From: Sphingobacterium allocomposti
Lineage (GTDB): Bacteria; Bacteroidota; Bacteroidia; Sphingobacteriales; Sphingobacteriaceae
Assembly (NCBI RefSeq): GCF_008124885.1
Contig: NZ_VNHX01000015.1
Coordinates: 1-64,000, forward strand
Direction: 5' to 3'
DNA length: 64,000 nucleotides
The notes beneath the pieces were generated by a model, which was given only the letters and a program-made list of their open reading frames with translations, was not told where the DNA came from and made no database searches. Position numbers and translations under genes: made by a program. This document shows, in pieces, positions 27,301 to 36,104 of this stretch (position 1 is the first letter of the stretch; each line of letters starts with the position of its first letter).

Positions 27301-27508
27301 CGTGGCAGCTCGTTCTGTTTGTTTATCTCCAACTATTGTCAGATCTGCTGGGGCATCGCCATCCTCTGCTTAGGTTGTGTGTTACTGCCGCCACCTTTTA
27401 CCGGAAACACCCCGTAAAGGCGTCTAGCCGTAATTTATTGCAATACGAAGTCGCGGCCTGTCGTATATATATATGGAAGAATTGGTCCGCATTTAGTATC
27501 TTACGGCT

Positions 27509-28744
27509 ATGATGATTAATCCGTGGCATCCATTGCAGAAGATAGGCTTTCGTTTTTCATTCATTTTCATTTTATCCTTTATTATCGTTAATAATAACGA
27601 GGCCTTTCCATTATTTAATTATATAAGCAAGCCGTTGGTGCAATTCACACAGCATGTGACACCTTGGTTTGCAGAGAATGTACTCAACTATAGCTACGAC
27701 CATTCAATTGTTATAAATGGAAGTAGTGACACTTCTTACGCGTGGATAACCTTGCTTATTCTCTTTCTCTGGGCCGTCGCAGGTACTATAATTTGGACTG
27801 TCACAGACAGGAAGCAGAAAGATTATAATACAGCTTATTATTGGTTGACAACTTTTGTCCGTTATTATATTGCCTTTATGTTGATAAACTATGGCACTAT
27901 CAAGCTTATCCATGCGCAGATGCTGCCACCGGGGCTGAACCGGCTAATGCAACCGCTGGGAGAGTTTTCCCCCATGGGATTAGCTTGGACATACTTTGGT
28001 TATTCCAAAGGATACAACATTTTTATCGGCATGGTGGAAATACTGTCGGGTTTTCTTTTATTCCGGAAAACAGTTGTACTCGGCGCGTTGATAACCATGG
28101 TCGTAAGTATTAACATCATGACGGCTAACTATTTTTTTGATGTGCCGGTCAAGATCATCTCGACAGCTTTGTTTTTATTGTCTGTCTTTTTGCTATTGCC
28201 CCATATCAAGCCTCTGTTTGATTTTCTCGTCCTCGGAAAGTCCGCCCACATAGACGTACTTCGGAAACCCGAATTTGTCAAGCCTTGGAAAAACAAAATG
28301 CTTACGACAGTAAAAGTTGCAGCAATAAGTATATTCGTTCTGTCACAGTTTTCAGGAGTTCTCAATAGACAGAAACTAATAAAACATTACCTCCGGAAGT
28401 CGCCGTTGTACGGGATATACCAGGTCGAAAGTGGAGATAACAGGCGGACGGCTATTCCGGGTGACTGGTCGTTTATCGTTTTCGAATATGAAGGAGATGC
28501 GACGGTCCGGGATGTGTATTATAGAAAAAAGAAAATCACTCCGGCAATCGATGCTAAACAACGTAAAATATCACTGAACAACTATACGCTTGACTATTTA
28601 ATACTAGAAAATGGAGATATACTTTTGACGAAAGCGTTTGGCGACCGCACGGAAAAAGTCAGGTTAGTTAAGCAGCAACCAGAGCACTTCGAACTAAGGA
28701 GACGGGGATTTAACTGGATACAGGAATACCCATATAATCGATAG
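27509..28744 (+). CDS. DoxX-like multi-pass membrane protein
   Basis: 411 residues. The N-terminal part has about seven hydrophobic segments between residues 12 and 295, including the FVRYYIAFMLINYGTIKLIHAQ and GMVEILSGFLLFRKTVVLGALIT stretches that resemble DoxX-family helices. The last 110 residues (from about YGIYQVESGDNRRTA) form a soluble beta-rich domain with repeated short strands. Function unknown; DoxX proteins are loosely linked to terminal oxidases and redox stress. Stands alone between the proline operon and the peroxiredoxin. Confidence 0.7.
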   Translation: MMINPWHPLQKIGFRFSFIFILSFIIVNNNEAFPLFNYISKPLVQFTQHVTPWFAENVLNYSYDHSIVINGSSDTSYAWITLLILFLWAVAGTIIWTVTDRKQKDYNTAYYWLTTFVRYYIAFMLINYGTIKLIHAQMLPPGLNRLMQPLGEFSPMGLAWTYFGYSKGYNIFIGMVEILSGFLLFRKTVVLGALITMVVSINIMTANYFFDVPVKIISTALFLLSVFLLLPHIKPLFDFLVLGKSAHIDVLRKPEFVKPWKNKMLTTVKVAAISIFVLSQFSGVLNRQKLIKHYLRKSPLYGIYQVESGDNRRTAIPGDWSFIVFEYEGDATVRDVYYRKKKITPAIDAKQRKISLNNYTLDYLILENGDILLTKAFGDRTEKVRLVKQQPEHFELRRRGFNWIQEYPYNR

Positions 28745-28838
28745 ACTGACCGATGCCGTGATGGGAGCTCAGTAACGCCCCGCTTATAGTAAAAATAGTG
28801 TAATGTTTTTGATGATCAGGTAAAAATAAGAAACCATT

Positions 28839-28876
28839 TCTTGGATAAATTGTTTAATCTACTAAATTTGTAGATT
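28839..28876 (+). promoter_or_regulatory. Peroxiredoxin promoter with a dyad over the -7 box
   Basis: TCTTG (28839-28843) then a 19-base spacer and consensus -7 box TAAATTTG (28863-28870). A 7-bp inverted repeat AATCTAC-N7-GTAGATT (28856-28876) is centred exactly on this -7 box, an arrangement expected of a repressor site. The leader to the ATG is about 30 nt. Confidence 0.7.
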
Positions 28877-28905
28877 ATATGGTTTTACAATAAACGCAAA
28901 AAAAA

Positions 28906-29541
28906 ATGAGTTTACGATTAGGAGATACCGCACCCAACTTTCAGGCAGAGACCTCTGTTGGAAAGATTGATTTTTACGAATACATTGATGGTAGCTGGGC
29001 TGTTTTATACTCTCATCCCTCGGATTACACACCGGTGTGTACAACCGAGCTGGGGCGCACGGCACAGCTAAAGTCGGAGTTTGAAAAAAGAAACGTTAAA
29101 GTGCTCGCATTAAGCGTTGATTCTGTCGAAGATCATTTGGGTTGGATCAATGATATTAACGAGACGCAGCAGACCACCGTCGACTTTCCGATTATAGCAG
29201 ACAAAGACAGAAAGATAGCGGAACTTTACGACATGATCCACCCTAACGCTTCGGCTACGGCAACTGTGCGCTCCGTATTTGTGGTCGGTCCTGATAAGAA
29301 GGTTAAGCTGACGTTGACGTATCCGGCGTCTACGGGACGTAACTTCAATGAGATTTTGCGTGTCATCGATTCACTGCAGCTGACGGATCAATATTCGGTG
29401 GCGACGCCCGCCGATTGGAAAGACGGAGAAGATGTCATTGTCGTCCCTGCGATTAAGACGGAAGATATTCCGGATAAGTTTCCGAAAGGGTTTAAAGAGA
29501 TTAAGCCGTATTTGCGGGTCACGCCGCAACCAAACAAATAG
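28906..29541 (+). CDS. 1-Cys peroxiredoxin (Prx6 type)
   Basis: 211-residue thiol peroxidase. The peroxidatic site is HPSDYTPVCTTELG with Cys45. This is the only cysteine in the protein, so it must be a 1-Cys enzyme recycled by an external thiol. The long C-terminal extension after about residue 165 (ADWKDGEDVIVVPAIKTEDI...) is the dimerisation arm of the Prx6 subfamily. Cytosolic; reduces H2O2 and organic peroxides. It has its own promoter with a palindrome over the -7 box and a long hairpin after the stop. Confidence 0.95.
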   Translation: MSLRLGDTAPNFQAETSVGKIDFYEYIDGSWAVLYSHPSDYTPVCTTELGRTAQLKSEFEKRNVKVLALSVDSVEDHLGWINDINETQQTTVDFPIIADKDRKIAELYDMIHPNASATATVRSVFVVGPDKKVKLTLTYPASTGRNFNEILRVIDSLQLTDQYSVATPADWKDGEDVIVVPAIKTEDIPDKFPKGFKEIKPYLRVTPQPNK

Positions 29542-29563
29542 TATGGCGATGTTCTCTCTAATG

Positions 29564-29606
29564 ATAAACAGTACGGGCGCAATTTCTTTGCGCCCGTACT
29601 GTTTAT
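29564..29606 (+). terminator. Long hairpin after the peroxiredoxin gene
   Basis: Perfect 19-bp stem 29564-29582 / 29588-29606 around a five-base loop (TTTCT), with core GTACGGGCGCAA. Only a short T-rich tail follows, so it may act as terminator or as an mRNA 3'-end stabiliser. Confidence 0.8.
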
Positions 29607-29862
29607 ATAGACTGCCGTGCTTTTGACAGTTTTTTATGTGCTCAGCAATTCAATAGCGAGTCCAGCCTTTGCCGGCTTATTGGGGTTAGTCGAGGGAAGG
29701 CTACGCAGCTTAGCGGCTACTAGATTAGCTTCTTTATCAAGTTCACATTGAAACCCTCTTCTTTCGGAAAGCTCTTGACGTAGCCCCCGCTGTTGCTTTG
29801 TCTTCTTCAGCAGCATCTAGCAGTTCAAAGCGCCCTGAGCCGAAATAAGAATCGAACGCTGG
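29607..29862. other. Gene-poor stretch with a tRNA-3'-end-like fragment and a doubtful small ORF
   Basis: On the minus strand, 29836-29857 reads like the last 22 bases of a tRNA: a T-loop GTTCGATTC, then TTATTTCGGCTCA. No 5' tRNA part matches: the five bases before the loop do not pair with CTTAT. Next to it a 60-codon minus-strand frame (29634-29816, MLLKKTKQQRGLRQELSERR...) has a charged helical sequence but no known family or promoter. These could be remnants of an old integration event. Confidence 0.35.
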
Positions 29863-30954
29863 TTAATATACTTTAACGATATAGATATAGTCCTGCAGCT
29901 TCTTTATCTGGTCAGTACGCGGCAAAGCGCTTAGGGAGTTTTTATTGCTAAGCACGATATTCCCTTGCAGGGAGTCTGCCGGTATGCTGTTCAAAGTCTC
30001 CAACAAGGCCTTGGTTTTTATGGCGAATGCGGCGCCGTCGATGCCTTTTTGTTTTCCGCTGATAATACCGATGACGTTCCCGTCTTTATCTAAAACAGGG
30101 CCGCCGCTGTTACCCGGGTTGACCGGAATAGAGATCTGGTAGGCCAACGTGTCGCCTGCATATCCGGTAGCGGAACTCAGGTACCCTTGTCCATATACGG
30201 CTTCGTCGCGTGGGAATCCAATGGTGTAGATATCTTCTCCCAGATCGGAGTCCTGCTTCTTAAACGTATAAGGAATATTTTTTAACGACCTGAAGGTGGA
30301 ATCATTAATACGTAGTATCGCCAGATCTTTCTCCGGATTGGTGAAAATGATGTCGGCTTTAAAAGACTGACCTTTATGGTTCTGTAGGTGAACGGAATCG
30401 GCACCGGTAATCACGTGGTAGTTCGTGACTACATAGCCGTTCTTCGTGATCATAAATCCGGTAGCTCCATAATGCATGGTTTCCACATTATCCTTATGGC
30501 TGCTGATGCTCTTAATCGCAGCGTTGTGCGCATTAACATTCCTTTTTACCGTGTTCATATCGCGGCGCAGGGCGGAGTAGTCCGAAGTGGTTTTGCGCAG
30601 GTTCGAGTAGTATCCTGTAAGCCATAATGTGGAGAATACCGATACGATAGCTATTGCCGCAGCGACCGCCGCGTTTAGTTTTAGGCGATCCCACAGGCTC
30701 ACAACACGGGTGCGTTCGGTCCGGTGAGTTGTATGATAATGGTGCGCTGTTTCGGATAACGATTTTTTAAAGTCTAGCCGTGCTTCGGCCGCCTTAAAAG
30801 TGGACAGAAACGCCGCGTGTTCCTCAAATTTCGTAGCCTCGTCCGGATGCTCCTTACAGTATCCCTCGAACCAAACCCTTTGCTCATCGGAGAGTTCTCC
30901 CCGAAGATACGCGTCTGCCCATTCTATAAATTCCTGCTGGTTTAATTTCCTCAT
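29863..30954 (-). CDS. Anti-sigma-like/transmembrane/trypsin-like serine protease fusion
   Basis: 363 residues in three parts. Residues 1-60 are cytoplasmic and resemble the N-termini of Bacteroidota anti-sigma factors (WADAYLRGELSDEQRVWFEGYCKEHPDE), without a full zinc-binding His-x3-Cys-x2-Cys motif. A single membrane helix lies at about 93-115, then a short coiled coil. Residues 160-320 form an S1C/trypsin-2 protease with His180 (VVTNYHVITGAD), Asp210 (NPEKDLAIL) and Ser283 (PVNPGNSGGPVLD), so the catalytic triad is intact; there is no PDZ domain. The gene lies 16 nt after a sigma factor gene on the same strand, consistent with a membrane sensor controlling that sigma factor. The anti-sigma role is inferred from position and weak similarity. 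Confidence 0.8.
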   Translation of the reverse strand: MRKLNQQEFIEWADAYLRGELSDEQRVWFEGYCKEHPDEATKFEEHAAFLSTFKAAEARLDFKKSLSETAHHYHTTHRTERTRVVSLWDRLKLNAAVAAAIAIVSVFSTLWLTGYYSNLRKTTSDYSALRRDMNTVKRNVNAHNAAIKSISSHKDNVETMHYGATGFMITKNGYVVTNYHVITGADSVHLQNHKGQSFKADIIFTNPEKDLAILRINDSTFRSLKNIPYTFKKQDSDLGEDIYTIGFPRDEAVYGQGYLSSATGYAGDTLAYQISIPVNPGNSGGPVLDKDGNVIGIISGKQKGIDGAAFAIKTKALLETLNSIPADSLQGNIVLSNKNSLSALPRTDQIKKLQDYIYIVKVY

Positions 30955-30970
30955 GCCTGTCTGGAATAAC

Positions 30971-31540
30971 TTACTTCTTAAAAAATAACTTTTTTAGCCG
31001 CTGAAGACACTTGTATTTTTGTGTCTTCGCATTGTCTGTATTGGTATAGCCAAATTTCTCACAGATGTCAGCCATGGATCTATTCTTTATATAAAAGTCA
31101 TACAAGATCGTTTTGCATGGTTCTCCCAGTCCAACCAGTGCTTCTTCCATGTGCAACAGGTTCGCTTCGACGATTTCATGGTTTTCGACAGCCTCTTCGG
31201 CAGCCAGATAATCCTCATGATTGTCGATCTGATCCTTGTGATATTTTGACTCGCCCCGAGTAAGCTGTTTTAGCCATAGCCTCTTTGAAACAGCATACAA
31301 AAAAGTTTGAAGTTTGCTTTGAAGCTCGAAGTTGCTGTTGGTCACTCTGTCGTAGAGCACCATTACGGTCTCCTGAAAGATATCCTGAGCCTCTTCTTTG
31401 CTTCCTTGATTGTTTATAACCATCTTCGCAATTGGCGGGAAATACAGCTTATATAATTTCATTATAGCCAGATTGTCTCCCGACGCCAAGCCGTGAATGA
31501 TATCCAAATCAACGTTGCTATCGCTTTTTTCCTTACTCAC
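30971..31540 (-). CDS. ECF-type RNA polymerase sigma factor
   Basis: 189 residues with the two-domain sigma-70 ECF layout. Region 2 is KLYKLYFPPIAKMVINNQGSKEEAQDIFQETVMVLYDRV (about residues 28-66), with the DIFQE core that binds the RNA polymerase clamp helix. Region 4 covers about residues 130-188, with the helix-turn-helix SMADICEKFGYTNTDNAKTQKYKCLQRLKKLF. It is followed 16 nt later by the membrane anti-sigma-like protease gene. A near-consensus -7 (TACTATTTG, one base long) lies on the minus strand at about 31562-31570. Target promoters are unknown. Confidence 0.92.
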   Translation of the reverse strand: MSKEKSDSNVDLDIIHGLASGDNLAIMKLYKLYFPPIAKMVINNQGSKEEAQDIFQETVMVLYDRVTNSNFELQSKLQTFLYAVSKRLWLKQLTRGESKYHKDQIDNHEDYLAAEEAVENHEIVEANLLHMEEALVGLGEPCKTILYDFYIKNRSMADICEKFGYTNTDNAKTQKYKCLQRLKKLFFKK

Positions 31541-31747
31541 CTATTAATACCTTTTTAATCAAATAGTAACCTGCCTTATGTCGATTTTTTTAGTTCCTGT
31601 CCGGCAAACGCTCTTTTATCTCTTCCAGGCGTTAAAGATATAAAATATCCCCGACTGCTGCGCTAGGTTTGCGTGCCATCGATACAATTCAGGGAGAACA
31701 CCTATCTTACGGCATGTTAGCAGGCTGTCCGTAATAACGACAGTCCC

Positions 31748-31766
31748 TATGCAATTATTTTGCATA
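31748..31766 (+). promoter_or_regulatory. Palindrome in the ispF promoter region
   Basis: 7-bp inverted repeat TATGCAA-TTATT-TTGCATA, centred at 31757. A near-consensus -7 element (TATTTTGC, 31757-31764) lies inside it. It is about 30 bases before the ispF ATG and could be an operator. Confidence 0.45.
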
Positions 31767-31795
31767 TAAAAGTGAATTTATCTATGTTTAGCCCT

Positions 31796-32281
31796 ATGAT
31801 AAAGACAAAGGTAGGTTTCGGATTCGATGTTCACCAAATGAAAGAAGGACATCCATTTATTGTAGGCGGCGTTCAACTTGAACACCACGCCGGAGCGTTT
31901 GGACATTCTGACGCTGACGTGTTGGTCCATGCTATCTGTGACGCTATCTTAGGAGCTGCCAATCTCGAGGACATCGGCCATCACTTCCCCAATACCGACG
32001 AAAAGTGGAAGGGCGTAAATAGCCTCATATTATTGGAGGAGTGTGTCCGGCTGATTGCTGCAAAAGGTTACACGTTAGGTAATATCGACAGTATGTTGTG
32101 TTTAGAAGCGCCTAAGATCAAACCTTATATTGCGGCAATGAAAGAAAATATCGCGCGCGCAACAGGGTTGGATACAGATGACGTATCAATAAAAGCGACG
32201 ACCAACGAGACCATGGGCTTTATTGGCCGGCAGGAAGGTGTCGTCGCCTATGCGGTTTGTCTTATCGCGAAGGAGGGGTAG
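31796..32281 (+). CDS. ispF: 2-C-methyl-D-erythritol 2,4-cyclodiphosphate synthase
   Basis: 161-residue cytosolic enzyme of the MEP isoprenoid pathway that cyclises CDP-ME-2-phosphate. The ATG at 31796 (MIKTKVGFGFDVH) gives the family's normal length; an in-frame ATG at 31760 lies inside the promoter palindrome and is rejected. Metal ligands are visible: DVH near residue 10 and the GHSDADVLVHAICDA segment. DIGHHFPNTDEKWKG, KATTNETMGFIGR and EGVVAYAVCLI complete the fold. It ends 20 bp inside the convergent MFS gene. Confidence 0.96.
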   Translation: MIKTKVGFGFDVHQMKEGHPFIVGGVQLEHHAGAFGHSDADVLVHAICDAILGAANLEDIGHHFPNTDEKWKGVNSLILLEECVRLIAAKGYTLGNIDSMLCLEAPKIKPYIAAMKENIARATGLDTDDVSIKATTNETMGFIGRQEGVVAYAVCLIAKEG

Positions 32282-33509
32282 CCCGAGCATGTCGGGCGAA
32301 ATAGCGCAGGGCGATAAGGAGCGCGCCCGAGGTCAATAGGCCGCCCATGAAGAATGGAGCGCCCGGAAAATATAATGCGGCTCCTTCCTTCGTGAAGAAC
32401 GAAAATAGGTTGCTCATCATGACCGGACCAAAGATAGCTGTTAAGCTGATGACCGAGGCGATCCCGCCCTGAATCTGTCCCTGTTCGTCGTTAGGCGTCA
32501 GGTTCGAAACAAGACTTTGTATGGCCGGACCGGCGATACCGCTACAGACGTAAAGTATGCTGGTGGCGAACAACATCCATGTTTGGGTTACGGCTCCCAT
32601 GAGGGGTAATGCGACAGTGCAGAATACCAAGCCGGTGATGACCGATTTCGGTAGGCCTAGCTTCGGAATGACAATGCGCAGAAGCCCTGCCTGTACGATA
32701 GTTAACAAGGTACCGATGAATCCGAGCGATATGCCCACCATCTTTTCGTCCCAACCGAACTTTTCCATTGTATAATATGACCACGTGCTCTGCACGGCGT
32801 GCGCCGATAGGTTGACCAGAAAGATACAGGTTATCAATGCATATATCCGCGGATATCTTTTCATGTGGCGGAACGTTCCTATAGGATTTGCATTTCGCCA
32901 CGAAAATGGCCTGCGGTTCTCGGTTTTAAGCGACTCTGGTACGACAAAGTATCCGTAAAGGAAGTTTAGAAAGCTTAATACGCCGGCAGCGAAAAACGGA
33001 ATGCGGGGACCGTATTGCCCTAAAAGCCCGCCGAGCACGGGGCCGATAATAAATCCGAGTCCAAAGGCGGCCCCGAGCAGCCCAAAGTTTTGAGCCTTCT
33101 TCTGCGGAGAGCTAATATCCGCGATATACGCAGCAGCAACGGTGTGGCTGGCGCCCGTTATGCCGGCTATCAGCCGGCCGACAAACAGCCAAAGGATAGT
33201 GGGGGCGAGGCCCATGAGAATATAGTTTATGCAAAATCCAAGGAGGGAGAACAGCAAAACCGGGCGCCTCCCGAAGCGGTCGCTGAGATTTCCCAGTACC
33301 GACGCAAAAAGGAACTGCGTAAAAGCGTAGCAAAACATCAGCCAACCGCCATAGCGCGACGCCTCACTGAGATCTCCCTGGATGAGTTCGCGGATCAGAG
33401 ATGGAAGTACGGGGATAATAATTCCCAATCCTACGGTGTCTATCACGACAGTCAGGAAAATAAAAAATAAGCTAGCGTTGTTCTTTCTTTGCATAATCGA
33501 CGTCGGCAC
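32262..33509 (-). CDS. TetA-like MFS transporter (TCR/Tet family)
   Basis: 415 residues, about 12 membrane helices. The DHA1-type motif A between helices 2 and 3 is GNLSDRFGRRPVLL. Motif C-like glycines occur in FGLGFIIGPVLGGLLGQYGP (helix 5), a mark of antiporters. Start may be the ATG at 33509 or 33494 (MQRKNNASLFFIFLTVVIDTVG). It would export small molecules in exchange for protons. Similarity to class A/B tetracycline exporters is at family level only, and chromosomal relatives in this phylum commonly have other substrates. No TetR gene is adjacent. Confidence 0.88.
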   Translation of the reverse strand: MPTSIMQRKNNASLFFIFLTVVIDTVGLGIIIPVLPSLIRELIQGDLSEASRYGGWLMFCYAFTQFLFASVLGNLSDRFGRRPVLLFSLLGFCINYILMGLAPTILWLFVGRLIAGITGASHTVAAAYIADISSPQKKAQNFGLLGAAFGLGFIIGPVLGGLLGQYGPRIPFFAAGVLSFLNFLYGYFVVPESLKTENRRPFSWRNANPIGTFRHMKRYPRIYALITCIFLVNLSAHAVQSTWSYYTMEKFGWDEKMVGISLGFIGTLLTIVQAGLLRIVIPKLGLPKSVITGLVFCTVALPLMGAVTQTWMLFATSILYVCSGIAGPAIQSLVSNLTPNDEQGQIQGGIASVISLTAIFGPVMMSNLFSFFTKEGAALYFPGAPFFMGGLLTSGALLIALRYFARHARATPPSR

Positions 33510-33836
33510 TAATACTTTCCTAAAGTAAGGATTTTTTAATTGCTATTTATTGGCGATAGTAGGCTGGCCGTGGCAACACTGTTAACTGCCGGCCTGTTCA
33601 TGGAAACGCCGGGCGGTATCGGTTGACTTTATCAGGAAAGGGAACAACCGAAACTTTGAAGAAGTTAAAAGTTATCAGACAAGAATATATTACCTTTGCT
33701 TCCGTATACGGACATATGCCACAAGAAGGTTACAATATGTTTACGATAACAAGCAACGGAATTGGCACGTTAACTGATATAGAAAGAGGCTGACGCTCTA
33801 TCAGACGAGGTAAGCTATAAAGTATTAAATCATGCT
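33510..33836. other. Intergenic region with the PBP1A promoter
   Basis: 327 bases between divergent genes. A consensus -7 box TACCTTTG lies at 33691-33698 on the plus strand, implying a leader of about 130 nt for the PBP gene. A good -33 element is not evident. The rest shows no ORF or structure that I can support. Confidence 0.5.
33691..33698 (+). promoter_or_regulatory. -7 box of the PBP1A promoter
   Basis: TACCTTTG, an exact match to TAnnTTTG, 138 bases before the PBP start codon. Confidence 0.6.
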
Positions 33837-36083
33837 ATGAAGAGAGAATCAAAGCAAAATAAACTAACAGAAGAAGACGTTAAACGTTATACCCGGAACT
33901 TTTGGAAGATATTGGCCGGAATAGTCGTATTTGGCGCCGTTTTTATTTTAAGCGTACGGCTGGGCGTATTCGGCAAACTACCTTCGTTCGAAGAGCTGGA
34001 GAACCCCAAGAGCAACTTAGCGTCTGAAATCCTTGCGGACGATCTGCGTGTATTGGGAACGTACTATAAACACAACCGCTCGAATGTCAAATACAGCGAG
34101 CTATCGCCGTATCTGATACAGGCGCTGATCGCAACGGAGGACAAGCGGTTTTACGACCACTCCGGTATCGATTATTCACGCACTATAACCACAGTTTTCC
34201 ACACGTTGCTGGGAAATAAGCAGGGAGGGAGCACGATCACTCAACAGTTGGCATTGAACCTGTTTTCGGAGAGGAGAGAGCGTAATACCATTAAACGTAT
34301 TATGCAGAAATTTCAGGAATGGGTTACCGCGGTGCGTTTAGAGAGAAGCTATACCAAAGAAGAGATTATCACGATGTACTTTAATACGGTCGACTTTGGA
34401 GCCTACAACACGTACGGAATCAAATCGGCCGCCCGCACCTATTTTAACACTACACCTGATAAGCTGAAGCCTGAGGAAGCAGCGCTTCTGGTTGGAATGC
34501 TCAAAGGACCTTCGGCGTACTCTCCTGTACGGTTTCCTGAAAACGCACTTGCGAGACGGAATACCGTTCTGAATAATATGGCCAATCAGCATTTTCTAAG
34601 CAAAGAGGAAGTCCAAAAGGCTAAAGACGAACCTATAAAGCTGCAGCTGCGCATTTCGAACTATGGTGAAGGGCTAGCTCCTTATTTCCGGGCCGTACTC
34701 AAAGAGGAAATTAAAAAAGAGTTTCAGCGCCTGTCCATCACGAAGGCGGATGGCACACCGTGGGACTTGGATCGGGACGGACTGAAAATATATACGCCGA
34801 TTAACTACGTCATGCAGCAGTATGCCGAAGCGGCCCAAAAAGAGTGGATGATGAAGCTGCAACGCGACTTTGATAGACAATACCGGAATGCAGATCCCTT
34901 TAAAGGAGCTAATGCCAAGTTGCTGATTGCGGGAATGCGCCGGTCGGATCGCTATAGGGTATTAAAGGAAGCGGGCATGTCGGAAGAAGATATCAAGGCC
35001 CATTTTAATAAGAAAGTGCCAATGACGTTGTTCACGTACCGAGGAAATGTGGATACGGTGATGACGCCCATGGACTCTATACGGTATAACAAACTCTTTC
35101 TGCGCAATGCGGTCATGTCTATGGAGCCGAAGACGGGCCATATAAAAGCGTGGGTGGGCGGAATCAGTTTTGAGCACTTTAAGTTCGATCACGTGAAACT
35201 GGCCCAGCGGCAGGTCGGCTCAACAGCGAAGCCCTTTACGTATGCTACGGCTATCGATAACGGTTACTCGCCGTGTTTTACGGTTCCGAACCATATGCGG
35301 ACCTACGGCAACTGGACGCCGCGCGGTACCGTACAGGGCGGTGACCCGATCACACTGAAAAACGCATTGAAATATTCGCAGAACTTTGCGACTGCCTACG
35401 TTATCAATGAAGTTGGCGCCTCTAATGTCGCCGCGCTGACGAAGAAGATGGGGATTACTTCAAATGTTCCAAATTATCCGTCAATATCACTAGGCGCCTA
35501 TGAAGCTTCTGTATATGATATGGTAGGAGCATACGCGGCTTTTGTAAACCACGGAACATGGATAGAGCCCACGATGATCTTGCGTATAGAAGATAAAAAT
35601 GGTACGCCCATTTACGAAAAGGCGCCTAAAGTTGTAAAAGCCATCAATAGTGAAACCGCCTATATCATGGTTGATATGCTGAAAGGCGTTGTAGACGGCG
35701 GTACAGGATCCCGTCTGCGGAGAGCAGAATACGGCGGGTTGACAAACCCTATCGGGGGTAAAACAGGAACGACCAACGACAACTCCGACGCGTGGTTCAT
35801 CGGTATCACGCCAGACCTCGTGACGGGCATCTGGACAGGGGCTGAAGATCGCGGGATCCGTTTCTACAGTATGGCATCCGGACAGGGTGCGTCGGCTGCC
35901 TTACCTATCTTTGGGCTATACATGAAAAAGGTCTACGACGATAAAACGCTACATTACACAAAAGACGACTTTCCGTTACCTCCCGGCGGCTTAACCCGCG
36001 AGATCGACTGCAGTAGGTACGTTCCTTTTTATGGTACGCCTTCTGAGGAAGCCGAGTTGGATGACGATCGCCTTGGATTTTAA
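33837..36083 (+). CDS. Bifunctional penicillin-binding protein 1A (class A PBP)
   Basis: 748-residue inner-membrane cell-wall synthase. The cytoplasmic tail and anchor helix (about residues 24-45) are followed by a glycosyltransferase-51 domain with catalytic Glu101 (ATEDKRFYDH) and GGSTITQQLALNLF. After an OB-like linker comes the transpeptidase domain with the SxxK motif Ser462-x-x-Lys465 (QVGSTAKPFTY), an SxN-type region near KYSQNFATAYV, and KTGT starting at Lys642. Both activities should therefore be present: polymerising lipid II and cross-linking peptides. It ends with a strong terminator. The ATG at 33837 is close after a shorter ATG-free leader. Confidence 0.95.
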   Translation: MKRESKQNKLTEEDVKRYTRNFWKILAGIVVFGAVFILSVRLGVFGKLPSFEELENPKSNLASEILADDLRVLGTYYKHNRSNVKYSELSPYLIQALIATEDKRFYDHSGIDYSRTITTVFHTLLGNKQGGSTITQQLALNLFSERRERNTIKRIMQKFQEWVTAVRLERSYTKEEIITMYFNTVDFGAYNTYGIKSAARTYFNTTPDKLKPEEAALLVGMLKGPSAYSPVRFPENALARRNTVLNNMANQHFLSKEEVQKAKDEPIKLQLRISNYGEGLAPYFRAVLKEEIKKEFQRLSITKADGTPWDLDRDGLKIYTPINYVMQQYAEAAQKEWMMKLQRDFDRQYRNADPFKGANAKLLIAGMRRSDRYRVLKEAGMSEEDIKAHFNKKVPMTLFTYRGNVDTVMTPMDSIRYNKLFLRNAVMSMEPKTGHIKAWVGGISFEHFKFDHVKLAQRQVGSTAKPFTYATAIDNGYSPCFTVPNHMRTYGNWTPRGTVQGGDPITLKNALKYSQNFATAYVINEVGASNVAALTKKMGITSNVPNYPSISLGAYEASVYDMVGAYAAFVNHGTWIEPTMILRIEDKNGTPIYEKAPKVVKAINSETAYIMVDMLKGVVDGGTGSRLRRAEYGGLTNPIGGKTGTTNDNSDAWFIGITPDLVTGIWTGAEDRGIRFYSMASGQGASAALPIFGLYMKKVYDDKTLHYTKDDFPLPPGGLTREIDCSRYVPFYGTPSEEAELDDDRLGF

Positions 36084-36104
36084 GCATCTTGTTCAAGATA
36101 TAGT

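Noticed and set aside
32262-33509. Calling the MFS transporter a tetracycline-resistance gene
   Set aside because: Only family-level motifs are visible and there is no TetR neighbour; chromosomal relatives export other compounds.
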